Assembly: GCA_030848705.1 (NCBI GenBank)
Contig: CM061236.1
Location: 57,245,481-57,309,480 of the forward strand
Direction: 5' to 3'
DNA: 64,000 nt
Source of the DNA: Heracleum sosnowskyi
Taxonomy: Eukaryota; Streptophyta; Magnoliopsida; Apiales; Apiaceae
Below the pieces are notes generated by a model. It saw nothing but the letters and a program-made list of their open reading frames with translations. It searched no databases and was not told the origin of the DNA. Shown here piece after piece: positions 11,044 through 21,884 of this stretch (the first letter of the stretch is position 1; each line of letters starts with the position of its first letter). The position numbers and the translations under genes are program-made.

Positions 11044-13908
11044 ATGCGAACACGTTCTCAATCTCGGAAAGAAGAACTTGAATTGAATCTAGTTATGGGA
11101 GAGCCAGTAGCAGAAACGAAGGCTTTGAAGGACTATTCTCAGCCGAAAATCAATGACATTCAATCTAGCATTATCAGGCCGGCTATTACAGCTAATACTT
11201 TTGAAATCAAGCCTGGCACGATTCAGATGGTGCAGAACTCAGTTCAGTTTGGGGGTGCTCCAACAGAAGATCCTAATATGCATATTAGGGATTTCATTGA
11301 GATTTGCGACACCTTCAAGTTCAACGGAGTGTCGGAAGATGCTGTGAAGCTGAGACTTTTCCCATTCTCTCTGAGGGATAAGGCTAAAGGCTGGTTGCAC
11401 TCTTTACCAGCAGGTTCTATTACTACTTGGGAGGATCTTGCTCAGAAGTTTCTCACTAAATTCTTCCCTATGGCTAAAACAGCTGCAATCAGGAATGCTC
11501 TTACTCAGTTTGCACAACATTCTGGAGAAACTTTATGTGAAGCTTGGGAGCGTTACAAGGAGATGCTTAGGAAGTGTCCTCATCATGGAATGCCTGACTG
11601 GATGGTGATCAATTGTTTCTACAATGGACTGGGAGGTCAATCTCGACCAATGCTTGATGCGGCATCAGGTGGAGCTTTGTGGGCTAAAAGCTACGATGAA
11701 GCTTATGAACTAATTGAGATGATGGCTGCTAATGAATACCAGAATCCAACTCAGAGATTATCACAAGGCAAGGTAGCAGGGATTCTGGAAGTGGATGCAG
11801 CCACGGCAATAGCAGCTCAGTTGAAGGCTCTTTCTATGAAGGTGGATTCTCTGTCCAACTTTGGAGTACAGCAGGTGGCTAGTGTGTGTGAGCTATGTGC
11901 AGGTGCACATGATACGAATCAATGTGCCATATCTAGTGAATCGGCGCAGTTCGTGAGCAATTTTCAGAGATCACAACAGCCAGTGCCTAATGTCTATCAT
12001 CCGAATAACAGGAACCATCCTAATTTCAGCTGGAGTAACAATCAGGGTGGTCAGAATCAGCCACAACAGCCGTATCAGCAGTATCAAGGACAGCAATATG
12101 GAGCTAAGCCATTCAACTCTTCTGGTTTTCAGCAGCAGTATGCTCCAAGGCAACCGTATCAACCACCAGGTTTTCAACCACCGTCTCAAGGCAATGTTGG
12201 TCAGTCGTCTAATGAAAAGTCTGAATTGGAGGAATTGAGGCTAATGTGCAAGAGCCAAGCTGTTTCAATCAAGACTCTAGAGAGTCAAATAGGTCAGATT
12301 GCCAATGCCTTGTTGAATAGACCACAGGGAACTCTCCCTAGTGATACGGAAGCTAATCCTGGCAAAAGAGAGGTCAAGGAACATGTTAAAGCAGTTACCT
12401 TGCGATCTGGAAAGGTTACGGGTGACCAGAACTCAGAAAAAGAGCAAAACGAAGAAATTTCAGGATTTCCAACAGAAGGTGGGCGCACCCGCACTGTTCA
12501 TAGCGCGCCCGCGCCTCCCATTCTGCCAGAAGTTGAAAAAAATGGAGAAAAAGCTGATCAGTTGGGGGACAATCAGGAGAAGAGCAAGCTTTCTACTGAG
12601 AAATCTGTTCAGAAGCAAGCTACAAAGAGCAAGGAAGTCTATCCTCCTCCGCCATTCCCTAAACGTCTTCAAAAGCAGAAGTTGGATAAGCAATTCGCTA
12701 AGTTTCTGGAGGTTTTCAAGAAGTTGCATATCAATATACCTTTTGCGGAAGCTCTAAAACAAATGTCGAGCTATGCAAAGTTCATGAAGGGTATTCTATC
12801 TCGGAAGTTGAAACTCGAGGAGTTGGAGACCGTTGCTTTAACAGAGGAATGCAGTGCTATTCTACAGCAGAAGTTACCTCCTAAACTCAAGGATCCCGGG
12901 AGTTTCACCATACCGTGCACTATCGGCAATCTATCTTTCAACAAGTGCTTGTGTGACTTGGGAGCTAGTATTAATCTGATGCCGTTGTCTGTCTTCATGC
13001 AACTTGGTTTACCTGAACCGAAACCTACGAACATGTCCTTACAGTTGGCTGATAGGTCTATCACATATCCTAGAGGTATAGTAGAAGATGTCTTGGTTAA
13101 AGTGGATAAGCTCATTTTTCCTACTGATTTTGTTATTCTGGACTTTGAGGAAGACAAGAAGATTCCGATTATCTTGGGAAGATCGTTCTTAGCTACAGGC
13201 CGAACTTTGATCGATGTGCAGAAAGGAGAGCTTACAATGAGGGTTCAAAATCAGAAGGTCACTTTTAACGTGTTCAAGGCAATGAAATTTCCAACTGAGG
13301 AAGAAGAGTGCTTTAAATTGGAAATGGTCGATTCTGTCGTCAATACAGAGATTGAACAACCGCTGAAGTCAGATACAGTGGAGAGAGTCTTGATAGGGGA
13401 TTCTGATATCGAAGACGAAGAAAGAGCAGAGCAACTTCAGTTGTTGAATGCACCTCCATGGAAAAGAAAAATTGACATATCATTCGATTCTCGTGGATTA
13501 GCAGAGCTGAACAATTCTCAGGAGCGACTTAAACCATCTATGGAAGAAGCTCCTACACTTGAACTCCAACCACTGCAGGATCAATTGAGGTATGGTAAAG
13601 TCTACGAGAGCAACAGGTTATATAAGGAGAAGGTTCAGGACTGGCATGAAAGAGGGGTGGTGAAACATTCATTTGTGCCAGGTCAGCTAGTTTTGCGTTT
13701 CAAGTCTCTCTTCAGATTTTTTCCAGGAAAGCGTAAGTCGAGTTGGTCGGTGCCTATCACGGTGAAAGCAGCATTTCCGCATGATGCAGTAGAGATTTTC
13801 CATAAGTTTCTGGATGAAGCGTTCAAGGTTAATGGTCAGTGGCTGAAGCATGACGTTGGTAATACGGTGAACCGTGAGTCGACGTTCACCGTTCTTGCGA
13901 CTGGATGA
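11044..13908 (+). CDS. gag: gag-protease-integrase tail fusion of Athila-derived element (954 aa)
   Basis: The ATG lies 121 bases after the primer-binding site and opens with MRTRSQSRKEEL, like Athila gags. Residues ~50-240 are the retrotransposon gag domain (FPFSLRDKAKGWLHSLP, WEDLAQKFLTKFFP). A zinc-knuckle-like C-x2-C-x3-H-x4-C lies near residue 282, followed by a glutamine/proline-rich stretch (~310-385). The aspartic protease, with active site CDLGASINLMP near residue 638, extends to about 735. Near residue 845 the sequence jumps, in frame, from the LELQPLQ block that normally precedes reverse transcriptase to the integrase C-terminal tail (residues ~850-930, GQLVLRF, FRFFPGKRKSSWSVP, VNGQWLKH). 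No stop interrupts it. The gag and protease could still be active; the tail role is unknown. Confidence 0.92.
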   Translation: MRTRSQSRKEELELNLVMGEPVAETKALKDYSQPKINDIQSSIIRPAITANTFEIKPGTIQMVQNSVQFGGAPTEDPNMHIRDFIEICDTFKFNGVSEDAVKLRLFPFSLRDKAKGWLHSLPAGSITTWEDLAQKFLTKFFPMAKTAAIRNALTQFAQHSGETLCEAWERYKEMLRKCPHHGMPDWMVINCFYNGLGGQSRPMLDAASGGALWAKSYDEAYELIEMMAANEYQNPTQRLSQGKVAGILEVDAATAIAAQLKALSMKVDSLSNFGVQQVASVCELCAGAHDTNQCAISSESAQFVSNFQRSQQPVPNVYHPNNRNHPNFSWSNNQGGQNQPQQPYQQYQGQQYGAKPFNSSGFQQQYAPRQPYQPPGFQPPSQGNVGQSSNEKSELEELRLMCKSQAVSIKTLESQIGQIANALLNRPQGTLPSDTEANPGKREVKEHVKAVTLRSGKVTGDQNSEKEQNEEISGFPTEGGRTRTVHSAPAPPILPEVEKNGEKADQLGDNQEKSKLSTEKSVQKQATKSKEVYPPPPFPKRLQKQKLDKQFAKFLEVFKKLHINIPFAEALKQMSSYAKFMKGILSRKLKLEELETVALTEECSAILQQKLPPKLKDPGSFTIPCTIGNLSFNKCLCDLGASINLMPLSVFMQLGLPEPKPTNMSLQLADRSITYPRGIVEDVLVKVDKLIFPTDFVILDFEEDKKIPIILGRSFLATGRTLIDVQKGELTMRVQNQKVTFNVFKAMKFPTEEEECFKLEMVDSVVNTEIEQPLKSDTVERVLIGDSDIEDEERAEQLQLLNAPPWKRKIDISFDSRGLAELNNSQERLKPSMEEAPTLELQPLQDQLRYGKVYESNRLYKEKVQDWHERGVVKHSFVPGQLVLRFKSLFRFFPGKRKSSWSVPITVKAAFPHDAVEIFHKFLDEAFKVNGQWLKHDVGNTVNRESTFTVLATG

Positions 13909-15814
13909 AAACGGATTCACGTCAAGCTATTGACGTAAAACAAGCGCTTCTTGGGAGGCAACCCAAGATTTTGGAGGAGGAACACTCTCCCACATTTTTC
14001 AACCGGGACTTCATGCACTAGGGGAGTATTTCTAACCTTTCTTTGTATAATTTTTCACTCCTATTATTTTTGTATTTCTTTTAGGATCTTGTTAGTTTTG
14101 CATATTTATATATATTATTCATTGGGGACAATGAACCGCTTAAGTGTGGGGACGTGTTCTTAATAATAATATATTTAAAAAAAAATTATATATTATAAAA
14201 ATCCAAAAAAAATTGAAAATTTAAAACTTTTTGTATATAATTGCCTTGTCTCAAAAGCATGTTAGTATGGATAAGTACACATTTTGTAGATTAATTTCGC
14301 ATGATTAATTCTGAGTGTCACATTCATGAAAAATAATTTGATGCTTGGTAATTCCTTGTGTGTGCTTGCGAAAATTTGAAAACTTGAGATGTTTCTTGGT
14401 CAATTTTAGTGAGTTAAGCATGCTTTCACCATGTGAGGATTTGAGCCTAATTTATGATTGATACATTTTATATCAATCCATTTTTTGTTGTGTGATGTTC
14501 ATCATGATTATTGTTGCTCTAGAACTTGTTTTAAACCGTTTTGAGACTACATGATATGTGTATGCATGAATATGATAAAGGCACTAGGATTAACCTTATT
14601 TACCCAAACAATACCCATATGAAAAATAATCCTTAGTGAACCCCTTTGAGCTTATACCCGTTTCTTTCGTATATCACCACTCTAAAAGTTTTTAGCCTAC
14701 TTATTTATTCTTGTCTTGATTTATCTGGTAGAGCATATTGATTCAATTTATGGGTTGGTGAATATTTAGTGTGGGGATTTCTTTTGGTTAAAGTGTTACA
14801 TCTTGGTGGGATACAATATGGTATGAAAGTTGCAAACAAGTATTAAGTACTCCTTTGAGATCAATGGGTGGCAAGTGCAATATCATATTAAAGGGATGAT
14901 CCATGTGTGCTGGTATTAAGTACATTCTTGGTGACTTTTCACTGCCCTTGGTTATTGGAGAATGACTTGACTTTGAAAAAAAAAATTATGAGCAAGAGGA
15001 AAATCAAGTAGAGTGTGTTCATTTGATTGATACAATGTGAAAGTGGGAAAGTACATGGGCTATAAGTACTTGGAAGTTTAATGCTTGTGAAAGCTTGATC
15101 AACTTTTACATGATCTAAGTTTCATATTGGGTGCTTTAATTAAAAGTGAACACTATGCTCTATCAGTTATCAAGTTTAACCACTTGTTAGCCTGGTTCTT
15201 TGATATCCTACCCCGTACCTAAGCCCCGTTACAACCTTTAACGAAGACCTTTTGATTCATGTATGCATATATACGAGGTAGTGGAGATTTGGTGGACAAC
15301 CAAGCATATGGTAGCACATGAGTACATTGATTGAACTTGAGCGATACACTTATACCCATACACTTGTGTGAAGTGAGAGCAATGTGAGATTCTATCCATA
15401 GCATGCTTACTTGTTGAATGTGACTTTGATGTCCATCTCATGATATTTTTGTCTATCTAGACATTGTGTGCATACTTGGATTATTTTGTGTTAATGATGC
15501 TTAAAGTGAGAGTACTTGTACTTTCAGACACTTTTAGGTTGATATGTGATTGAGATTTACAATGTGTGGAGTACTATGACATGTTGCATGTTTGAGAGAT
15601 TTGGTGGTTGAAAATATTTGATTTTGTGGGTATATCATCTATAAACCCTCACGAGACAAAACTCGTCCTACTAGGACTGCCTAGGGGTTTAACGGCTTGT
15701 TGCATATGCTCAATGCAATCGTGTCATCTACGAAAGTGGTGGTCCTATTAGTTACTATTATTTTTATTTCTTTATTTGCCCGAGGACGTGCAAAATGCTA
15801 AGTGTGGGGATGTT
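13909..15814 (+). other. non-coding 3' internal region of Athila-derived element
   Basis: No credible ORF is present; AT-rich sequence with a short A-rich stretch near 14170-14220. The motif TAGTGTGGGGA or AAGTGTGGGGA occurs three times, at 14142-14152, 14767-14777 and 15800-15810. The last copy lies against the 3' LTR and is the likely polypurine tract. Autonomous Athila elements carry an envelope-like region here; I do not recognise it. Confidence 0.75.
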
Positions 15815-17282
15815 TGATAGAGTATATATTTATATATATTTTATATGATTTTATTCCTCATATTTATTATATTTTGCAGTTAATTGGATATTTATTTAAT
15901 AAATTTTAATGTTTTATTGTAGGATGCAAGGAAATCCTAAACTTGGAAGGATTGGAGAATAAAGAGCTTAATTTGGAGATTTATTAGAAGAAAATTCGGA
16001 TTTGTTGGGCTGCTTGCACATAATTCACTGTTTGGGTCATATCTTGAGATCTAGAAGTCAGAATTGGACGATTTAACAGCCCACGCGAAGATAATAAAAA
16101 TATCTTTTATTCTAAAGTGGTCCAATTATCAAACTACTTCAGGAACGTCCCAGAATTACTGAAGAAAAGTCAGCTACGAATTTTCCTTGTAAAACAGAAT
16201 CAGTTTAGGAAACGTAATTGTACTTTCCTCAAGGCATTAAAATATTTGAGGATATATATATAAACATCAGATCTGAGAGATACATATATACAGAGACATT
16301 GACATACAATCATACATATTCATCCACCATCAAGGAGAACAAGAAGACGGCTGATTACGAAGATCTAGATTTCATCTTTTCTTTGTATTCTTCTAATTAG
16401 GCAATACTTTGGATTCTCGTTGGTTTTGTTTTTCTTAAACCTTATCTCTAGTACTTTATTCAGTATTCTAGACTTATTATTATCATGTTTTCATCAAAAC
16501 CCACGATGATGAACGGTTCGATTATGAACTAATCGTTGTCGTGGGATTCTAACGGATTTATTTATGGATTTTAGTAGTTAATTGTTTTAAAGAAGTGTGT
16601 GTGATGGCTAATTGATATCCTAGTTTGGTTGTGCTTATTCTTCTTGGATGCGTAGTTAACATCTAAGTTGTATTGTTAATCTCTATTGATTGCGAAAGTG
16701 GATATAGATGTTTAGAACTTGCCATGCTAGCATAGGTTTATGTATGTTTGTCATGCATGATTCGTAGGTGATTTTAACCATCTTACCTGCCCTATGTAAT
16801 CTGAATGGATAACTTGCTCGTTAAACCGTTATGTTTTCAAATCTTATAGACATATAGGGTCTAAGCATAATTGGTGTCTGCCCAACTTCTATCTCTTTTG
16901 TGGATGTTTGAGTGGTTTGGTATACGTATACTGAAAGGTAGCGTGTACTGTTTTTGTGTTATCCGATTAGTTGTCACAACTGTCACATGCATTGATTAAA
17001 GACAAAAGACTCTAGATGAAGTATTTAATGAAGTTAGGATCCCATGTTTTATTCTCATAAGTAATTCAACAGCAATCTTTAGTTAAATATTGTCTTGGTA
17101 TTTTGTTTAGTTAATTTAGTTAATCAAACACAACTTTGATACTTTTCTTAGCATTGAACGATAGCTATACATTGTTGCATAAGTGCATAACTATAATAAC
17201 CAAAGCAGTCTCTGTGGGAACGAACTCTACTTATTCTTATATTACTTGTGACCGCGTATACTTGCGTGATATTGTGTGAACA
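15815..17282 (+). repeat. 3' LTR of Athila-derived element
   Basis: Same length as and about 98-99% identical by eye to 9431-10898. It ends GTGTGAACA, directly followed by the ACATC target duplication at 17283-17287. Confidence 0.95.
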
Positions 17283-17287
17283 ACATC
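17283..17287. repeat. target-site duplication, right copy (ACATC)
   Basis: Exact repeat of 9426-9430. Confidence 0.95.
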
Positions 17288-18318
17288 CTATCTTGGATGA
17301 TGATATGGAAGAAGCAAATCCTCATACAACAGAACAAGAAGCTGCCTTGGAGAGATTGAAAGCTGAGAAAGCAGAAAGAGATGCCAGGCAGGTTGAGAAG
17401 GAAACTCACCAAGAAGTTCTGAGGAGTGAAAAGCTAAAGAGATTCAAGATGTATAATGAAGAAAGGAAGAAGAAGATGATTGATTTGGCACAGAAACAAG
17501 GAAAAGATTGGGAGGTAGCTTACAACACTTTCTGCGGAGTTGAAGACGGTTTAGAAGTCAACGACAATGCTGAGGTGGAAGTTATCATTCAAGATATAAG
17601 GAGTGCAAATCAGGAAGATCATACTTACTTCACTGCATTGAGAAATTCTCTTATCTTTCTGAAAGCTGGGGTTAAAGCAAATGGTGCCTGGAGCATACTG
17701 ATCAATTTTATTGACAAAGGTACATTTGTGATTTCCACTAAGTTTTTCGGACAGAGAACATATACAGAACTGCAGGTGTTGCTTATCAAGATCCAAAAAA
17801 CCATAAAGCTAAATGAACTGCTCCGTTATCATGTTAAGGAAATCTTGATGAAGGTCAGTCCAGAGATTACTGAAGACCCTCCTATGGTTAGATTCATGAC
17901 GTATGACTTGTTCAGAATCTGCTATCTGACGGAGGACAAACTGAGAGATTATCCAAATAATTATCTAATATCAGTTGAGAAGTATCTTAGATCCACTGGA
18001 TTCACATCAACGGAGAAGGACAAAGCAGCAGACACTCTAAGAAGATATCTGATGGAGAATGTTCCCTACTATAGGAAGAGAGTGGGGAAAGGATTGGAAG
18101 TGCATACCAGACTGCCAAACATGCCAAAGCTAAACAAGAAAGATGTTAACATTGCATGGTTGTGGGCTGGAGTGGGACAAGAGGTTGAGTACATTGGAAG
18201 ACACATCAAAGGAGCAATCCTTAAACCTGGAGAACCACTGCACTATCCTTCTGTGATTGATTATCAAGCTGCTAACTCCAATCCAGTGATTGAAGAAGGT
18301 GAGATTGAGATGGACTGA
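17288..18318 (+). pseudogene. Sirevirus third ORF, C-terminal part
   Basis: This is the continuation of the ORF broken at 9430. The inserted element plus one target duplication is 7857 bp, a multiple of three, so the reading phase on both sides agrees. It begins with a charged coiled coil (EANPHTTEQEAALERLKAEK) and continues as an alpha-helical domain of about 230 residues without cysteine clusters or membrane segments. It ends at TGA 18316-18318 after an acidic tail (VIEEGEIEMD). It lies 232 bases before the 3' LTR of the same element. No enzymatic motif is visible and the function is unknown. Confidence 0.75.
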
Positions 18319-18540
18319 AGACTTGAAGCAAAGAACAAAAGAACTATCTGCTCAGACTAGAGGAGCAACTTCATTGTAAAAAGTTTTAATGTTTTTTGAA
18401 TTTTGAAATCTGGAAATGTATATATTTAATCTAGAATGCATTTAATATTATCAACCTGTCTTACTTTAATTAGTTTCATGTTTCCTTAGTAAGTTGAGTT
18501 ATCCTCGAGGTATTTGCTTGTCGAACTCTAACAATCAAAT

Positions 18541-18550
18541 AGGGGGAGAT
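18541..18550 (+). promoter_or_regulatory. polypurine tract of the 6.7-19.7 kb Sirevirus
   Basis: AGGGGGAGAT lies directly before the TG of the 3' LTR. The preceding 18319-18540 is untranslated, AT-rich element DNA without a gene. Confidence 0.85.
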
Positions 18551-19715
18551 TGTAAAGCATAATGTAACATAAGATGTAACAGAGATAACTACAACTCAGC
18601 AAAGGACAAGACAAACAGTAATATTAAAAGAAGCACAGGAATCCAGAAGTAAAGAAGAAAAGGTAAACTCAAAAAATCAAAATATGCTATGTATTCTTGA
18701 AGTCCGTAAACAGGTCACGGAAAGAAGTTCATTAATATGTTCAAGCCTCTGTGACAAATAAAGAAACAAGACCTTCAAGACTACAGAAGTATGTGAATGA
18801 TTAAGAGTTAGTACCATAGGGTTCCAGTGATTTAATTGAAGCAACCAGAATGACAAAGGACTTATCAACATCATTGAATTGAAGACATGGAAATATTGAT
18901 CGAGTGTTAGTCATCTGTGAACCAGACCCGTTACACTAATTGTCAGCACTTAAAATATCAAGATGTTTATCGTCTCAGAAGAAGTTGATTTAAGTCTAAA
19001 TCTGAAACATCCTGAGAATGAAAAGAATACAACAAGGTATGTTTAGGTTTAAATGGAGATACAATATACTTGCTGAAAAGGAAGGAAATATTCAAGGGTC
19101 AAAGTGAATAAAGAAACATTCGATAGTTTTCTTTTAGGAAAAACTATCGAATTTGATCAAGTAGATTTGAAACAAAAACAATCGAAGACGTAATTCTTCA
19201 TTCGATAGATTTTATTTAAAATCTATCGAAGGAAGAATTAGTTAATTCCTTCGATAGTTTTTATTAGGAGGAGCAGGTGAAACGTATTATTCTTTTGTCA
19301 GGTTGATGAAGACTTGAACGGCTAGGATCATTCCTAAGGTGTTCGATAGTTTTCTAAGTCTACAATTACAGAATGAAGAATGTGTCTTCTTCAGTTAAGA
19401 GATTTTACTCAGAACATTTACAAGGAGAGAAGATTGAGCCAGAAAATCATAGGGAAATTAATATTGCTCAGAATTCTATCATTGTATTGATTTTGTGTAA
19501 CCTTGAACTCATTGAAGCTAATCTACGGATTAGATTTGTAGCACCCCTCACGGTTTATATTTATAAAACGATATATTACCCGACTCGTGTTTTGATTTGG
19601 TGCATTTGATTTCGTAGTAGAACTGAATGATTTATCCGCGAACGAAATTAAATAATTTGTGAGTATCGTATTCAACCCCCCCCCCCCCCCCTTCTACGAT
19701 ACTTTGGACCTAACA
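18551..19715 (+). repeat. 3' LTR of the 6.7-19.7 kb Sirevirus (1165 bp)
   Basis: Starts TGTAAAGCATAATG after the polypurine tract and ends GGACCTAACA. It contains several short inverted repeats of the form TTCGATAGTTTT...AAAACTATCGAA (19117-19158, 19200-19232 and more) and a homopolymer of 16 C at 19676-19691 inside the usual ATTCAACCCCCCTTCTA box. A truncated opposite-strand copy lies at 23194-24236. Confidence 0.85.
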
Positions 19716-19935
19716 TGTAAATCAAGATAGGATCAATGTATACACATGTTCAGTCTAGAGGAACATCTATCTTGTATTTATCTTTAATGTTTGAATTTGG
19801 AAAATGTTTAATGAAATCCAGAACTTTGTTTTATTATTTACTTAGCTTTTAAAGTTTTATTTTTACTTGTTTATTTAGTTGAGTCATCCTCTAGGTATTT
19901 GCTTGTTATTCTCTAACAAACAAATAGGGGGAGAT

Positions 19936-21884
19936 TGAAAGGCATATGTTTAGGCCTATTTGTTAACATCGAGGATACAACTCAACTTAAACAAGTTTTT
20001 AATAAGTAAGTAATAATTCAATTGTCACAGTCTCACAGGAATCTCATAAGATCATATCAGTCAAAAGAATACAGATTAAAGTCATCTTACAGACTTGAAG
20101 AAATACTACATTGAAAGAAGTTCAATTATTTGATCAAGCCTCAGTGAAGTATTCAAGGAAGTGGATTTATTAAAGTGACAGAGATTTCAGATGTGTGACA
20201 GCAAATGTACAGGTTACAAAGGTTGAACAAAAGTAAAAAGCAGCTAATGGACCACAGCTTAAAGTCAAGATGAAGAACAGCCATTAGAGTTAGTCACTTA
20301 TGAACCAGACAGTACATCAAGTGTCAACTTCAGACAGTGAATATTCTTCATCAAGTTCAAGTGGTTCAAGGATTGGTTATGCTATCTAATAAGAATTTAA
20401 GTTCTCTATTAAATTAGTTATTAATTTATTGATTAAATTAATTTAACAAATAACATCAGAATTAATTTATGAAATAAATTAATTATTAGAATTAATTTAA
20501 AATAGAATTAAAATTAAATTAGAATTACTAAAATAAAATGAACTGGAATGACTATTAAGGATAATCATCACGGTAGTCATTCCGAGTCATTTTACATTAA
20601 AAATGAACTGGAATGACTATCAAGGGATAGTCATCCTGATAGTCATCCTAGTTCATTTCAAGTTATTCTAAATTAATTCTCCTTAATTCTGATAGTCATT
20701 CCGGTATTAAAGCATAGTCATTCCAGGCATTTTAATAGTCTTTCTAGACTATTTTGATAGTCATTCCAATGACAAAAGATATGTGCAGATTAGTGGATGT
20801 CAATTGGATTAGCTTTACAAGAAAAAGAGCAAGACATATACTTTACAACTTAACATTTCATCAAAAGAAAAGCTACTATCAAGAAAAGCAAGAACACTGT
20901 CGTGGACATTTCTGATCAGTGAAATTATTTCTAGAAATCAACTGTTAAATCCAAACGGTTGCCCAGTAATAAACAATTGTAGAAGGGGGTTGAATACAAT
21001 TGTATAAGATTCTCGACTTATCAAAGTATATATCACAGATATGAAAGAATAATAACAGTTTTATTAATTCTGATATAAAACTGTTACAAACTCTCTCAAG
21101 AAATTCTGATGTTCTTGAGAGCTTCTAGGTTATAAAGATACTCGTGTGTGTTATCGATTATGTTCTCCTCCATAAATCGAAACCTAAACTGTGTTTATAT
21201 ACTATACAGTTTCTCTATCAATGATAAGTTCTAATCAATTACAAAGATTGAAACCTATCCTAAATTGATAGCTTCATTACTATAAATAAGGAACCGACAA
21301 AATAAGCTTCCTTATTTAACTAGACTCCAAATATAACTCGAAATAGAAATCCTGATCAGCTTCCAGTACTGATGATCAATCCTGATCCCAGTCCTGATGT
21401 AGATATCCTGATGACAATCATGATACTGACGCTTGATCAAATACTGATGACCATGTTGTACTGATGACGTCAGCAATCCTGATCAGTTGAGTCTAGATCC
21501 TGACGATCATTGAATCCTGATCTAACACAAACCACTAGAAATCATTCACTTGTACTGCTTTAACTATCTAGCGGATTTTTATCCCTAGAACGTATCTCAA
21601 ACTATCATTTATTGTTATATCTTTTTATTAAAAAAATAGATAAATTCATGTCGAACTTATTCTAGATTTGTTTTAATTAGTTTGAGATTCAATCTTGTAA
21701 TCAGTACCAAATTTGTAACACCTTTCAAGTTTAATATAAGTTATATTTAACTTGAATTTTGTTTCATTTAATTCCGCCATAATTTGTTCTTGAATTGTTT
21801 AATCCTAAACCGAACAAATTCGATAAAACGGTATAGTTTGTATTCAACCCCCCTCCCCTTCTACAAACTTATCGGGACCTAACA
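19936..21884 (+). repeat. 3' LTR of second Sirevirus, interrupted by a solo LTR
   Basis: Begins TGAAAGGCATATG after the polypurine tract and ends CGGGACCTAACA. Without the nested solo LTR and one target copy it is about 1373 bp. The stretch 20530-20780 holds repeated GGAATGACTAT / ATAGTCATTCC arms that can pair as hairpins. Confidence 0.8.
20957..21527 (-). repeat. solo LTR of the copia family seen at 955-1461 (571 bp)
   Basis: Colinear with the LTRs at 955-1461 and 45818-46399, in minus orientation, ending CTGATCTAACA in plus-strand reading. Its outer T has changed to G (GGTTGCCC). It is flanked by the exact 5-bp duplication CAAAC at 20952-20956 and 21528-21532. No internal sequence remains, so it arose by LTR-LTR recombination. 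TATA box (TATATAAA on minus) at 21194-21201, TGACGTCA at 21465-21472. Confidence 0.93.

Larger units (their letters stand above)
9431..17282 (+). mobile_element. non-autonomous Athila-derived LTR retrotransposon (7852 bp)
   Basis: Complete element: 5' LTR 9431-10898, tRNA-Asp-type primer-binding site 10905-10922, one ORF 11044-13908, 1.9 kb of non-coding DNA, 3' LTR 15815-17282, and target duplication ACATC on both sides. The LTRs have the same length (1468 bp) and differ by only about 19 substitutions that I counted by eye, so insertion is recent compared with its neighbours. Reverse transcriptase, RNase H and most of integrase are absent, so it must borrow these enzymes from an autonomous Athila. 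It split the third ORF of an older Sirevirus. Confidence 0.93.
19716..21884 (+). mobile_element. 3' end of a second Sirevirus (internal tail plus LTR)
   Basis: 19716-19925 resembles the internal tail at 18340-18540 (shared TATTTGCTTGT and CTCTAAC blocks). A polypurine tract AGGGGGAGAT at 19926-19935 and an LTR follow. The first Sirevirus was evidently inserted into this one; the first five bases, TGTAA, may be half of its target duplication. The rest of this element would be left of the window. Confidence 0.75.
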
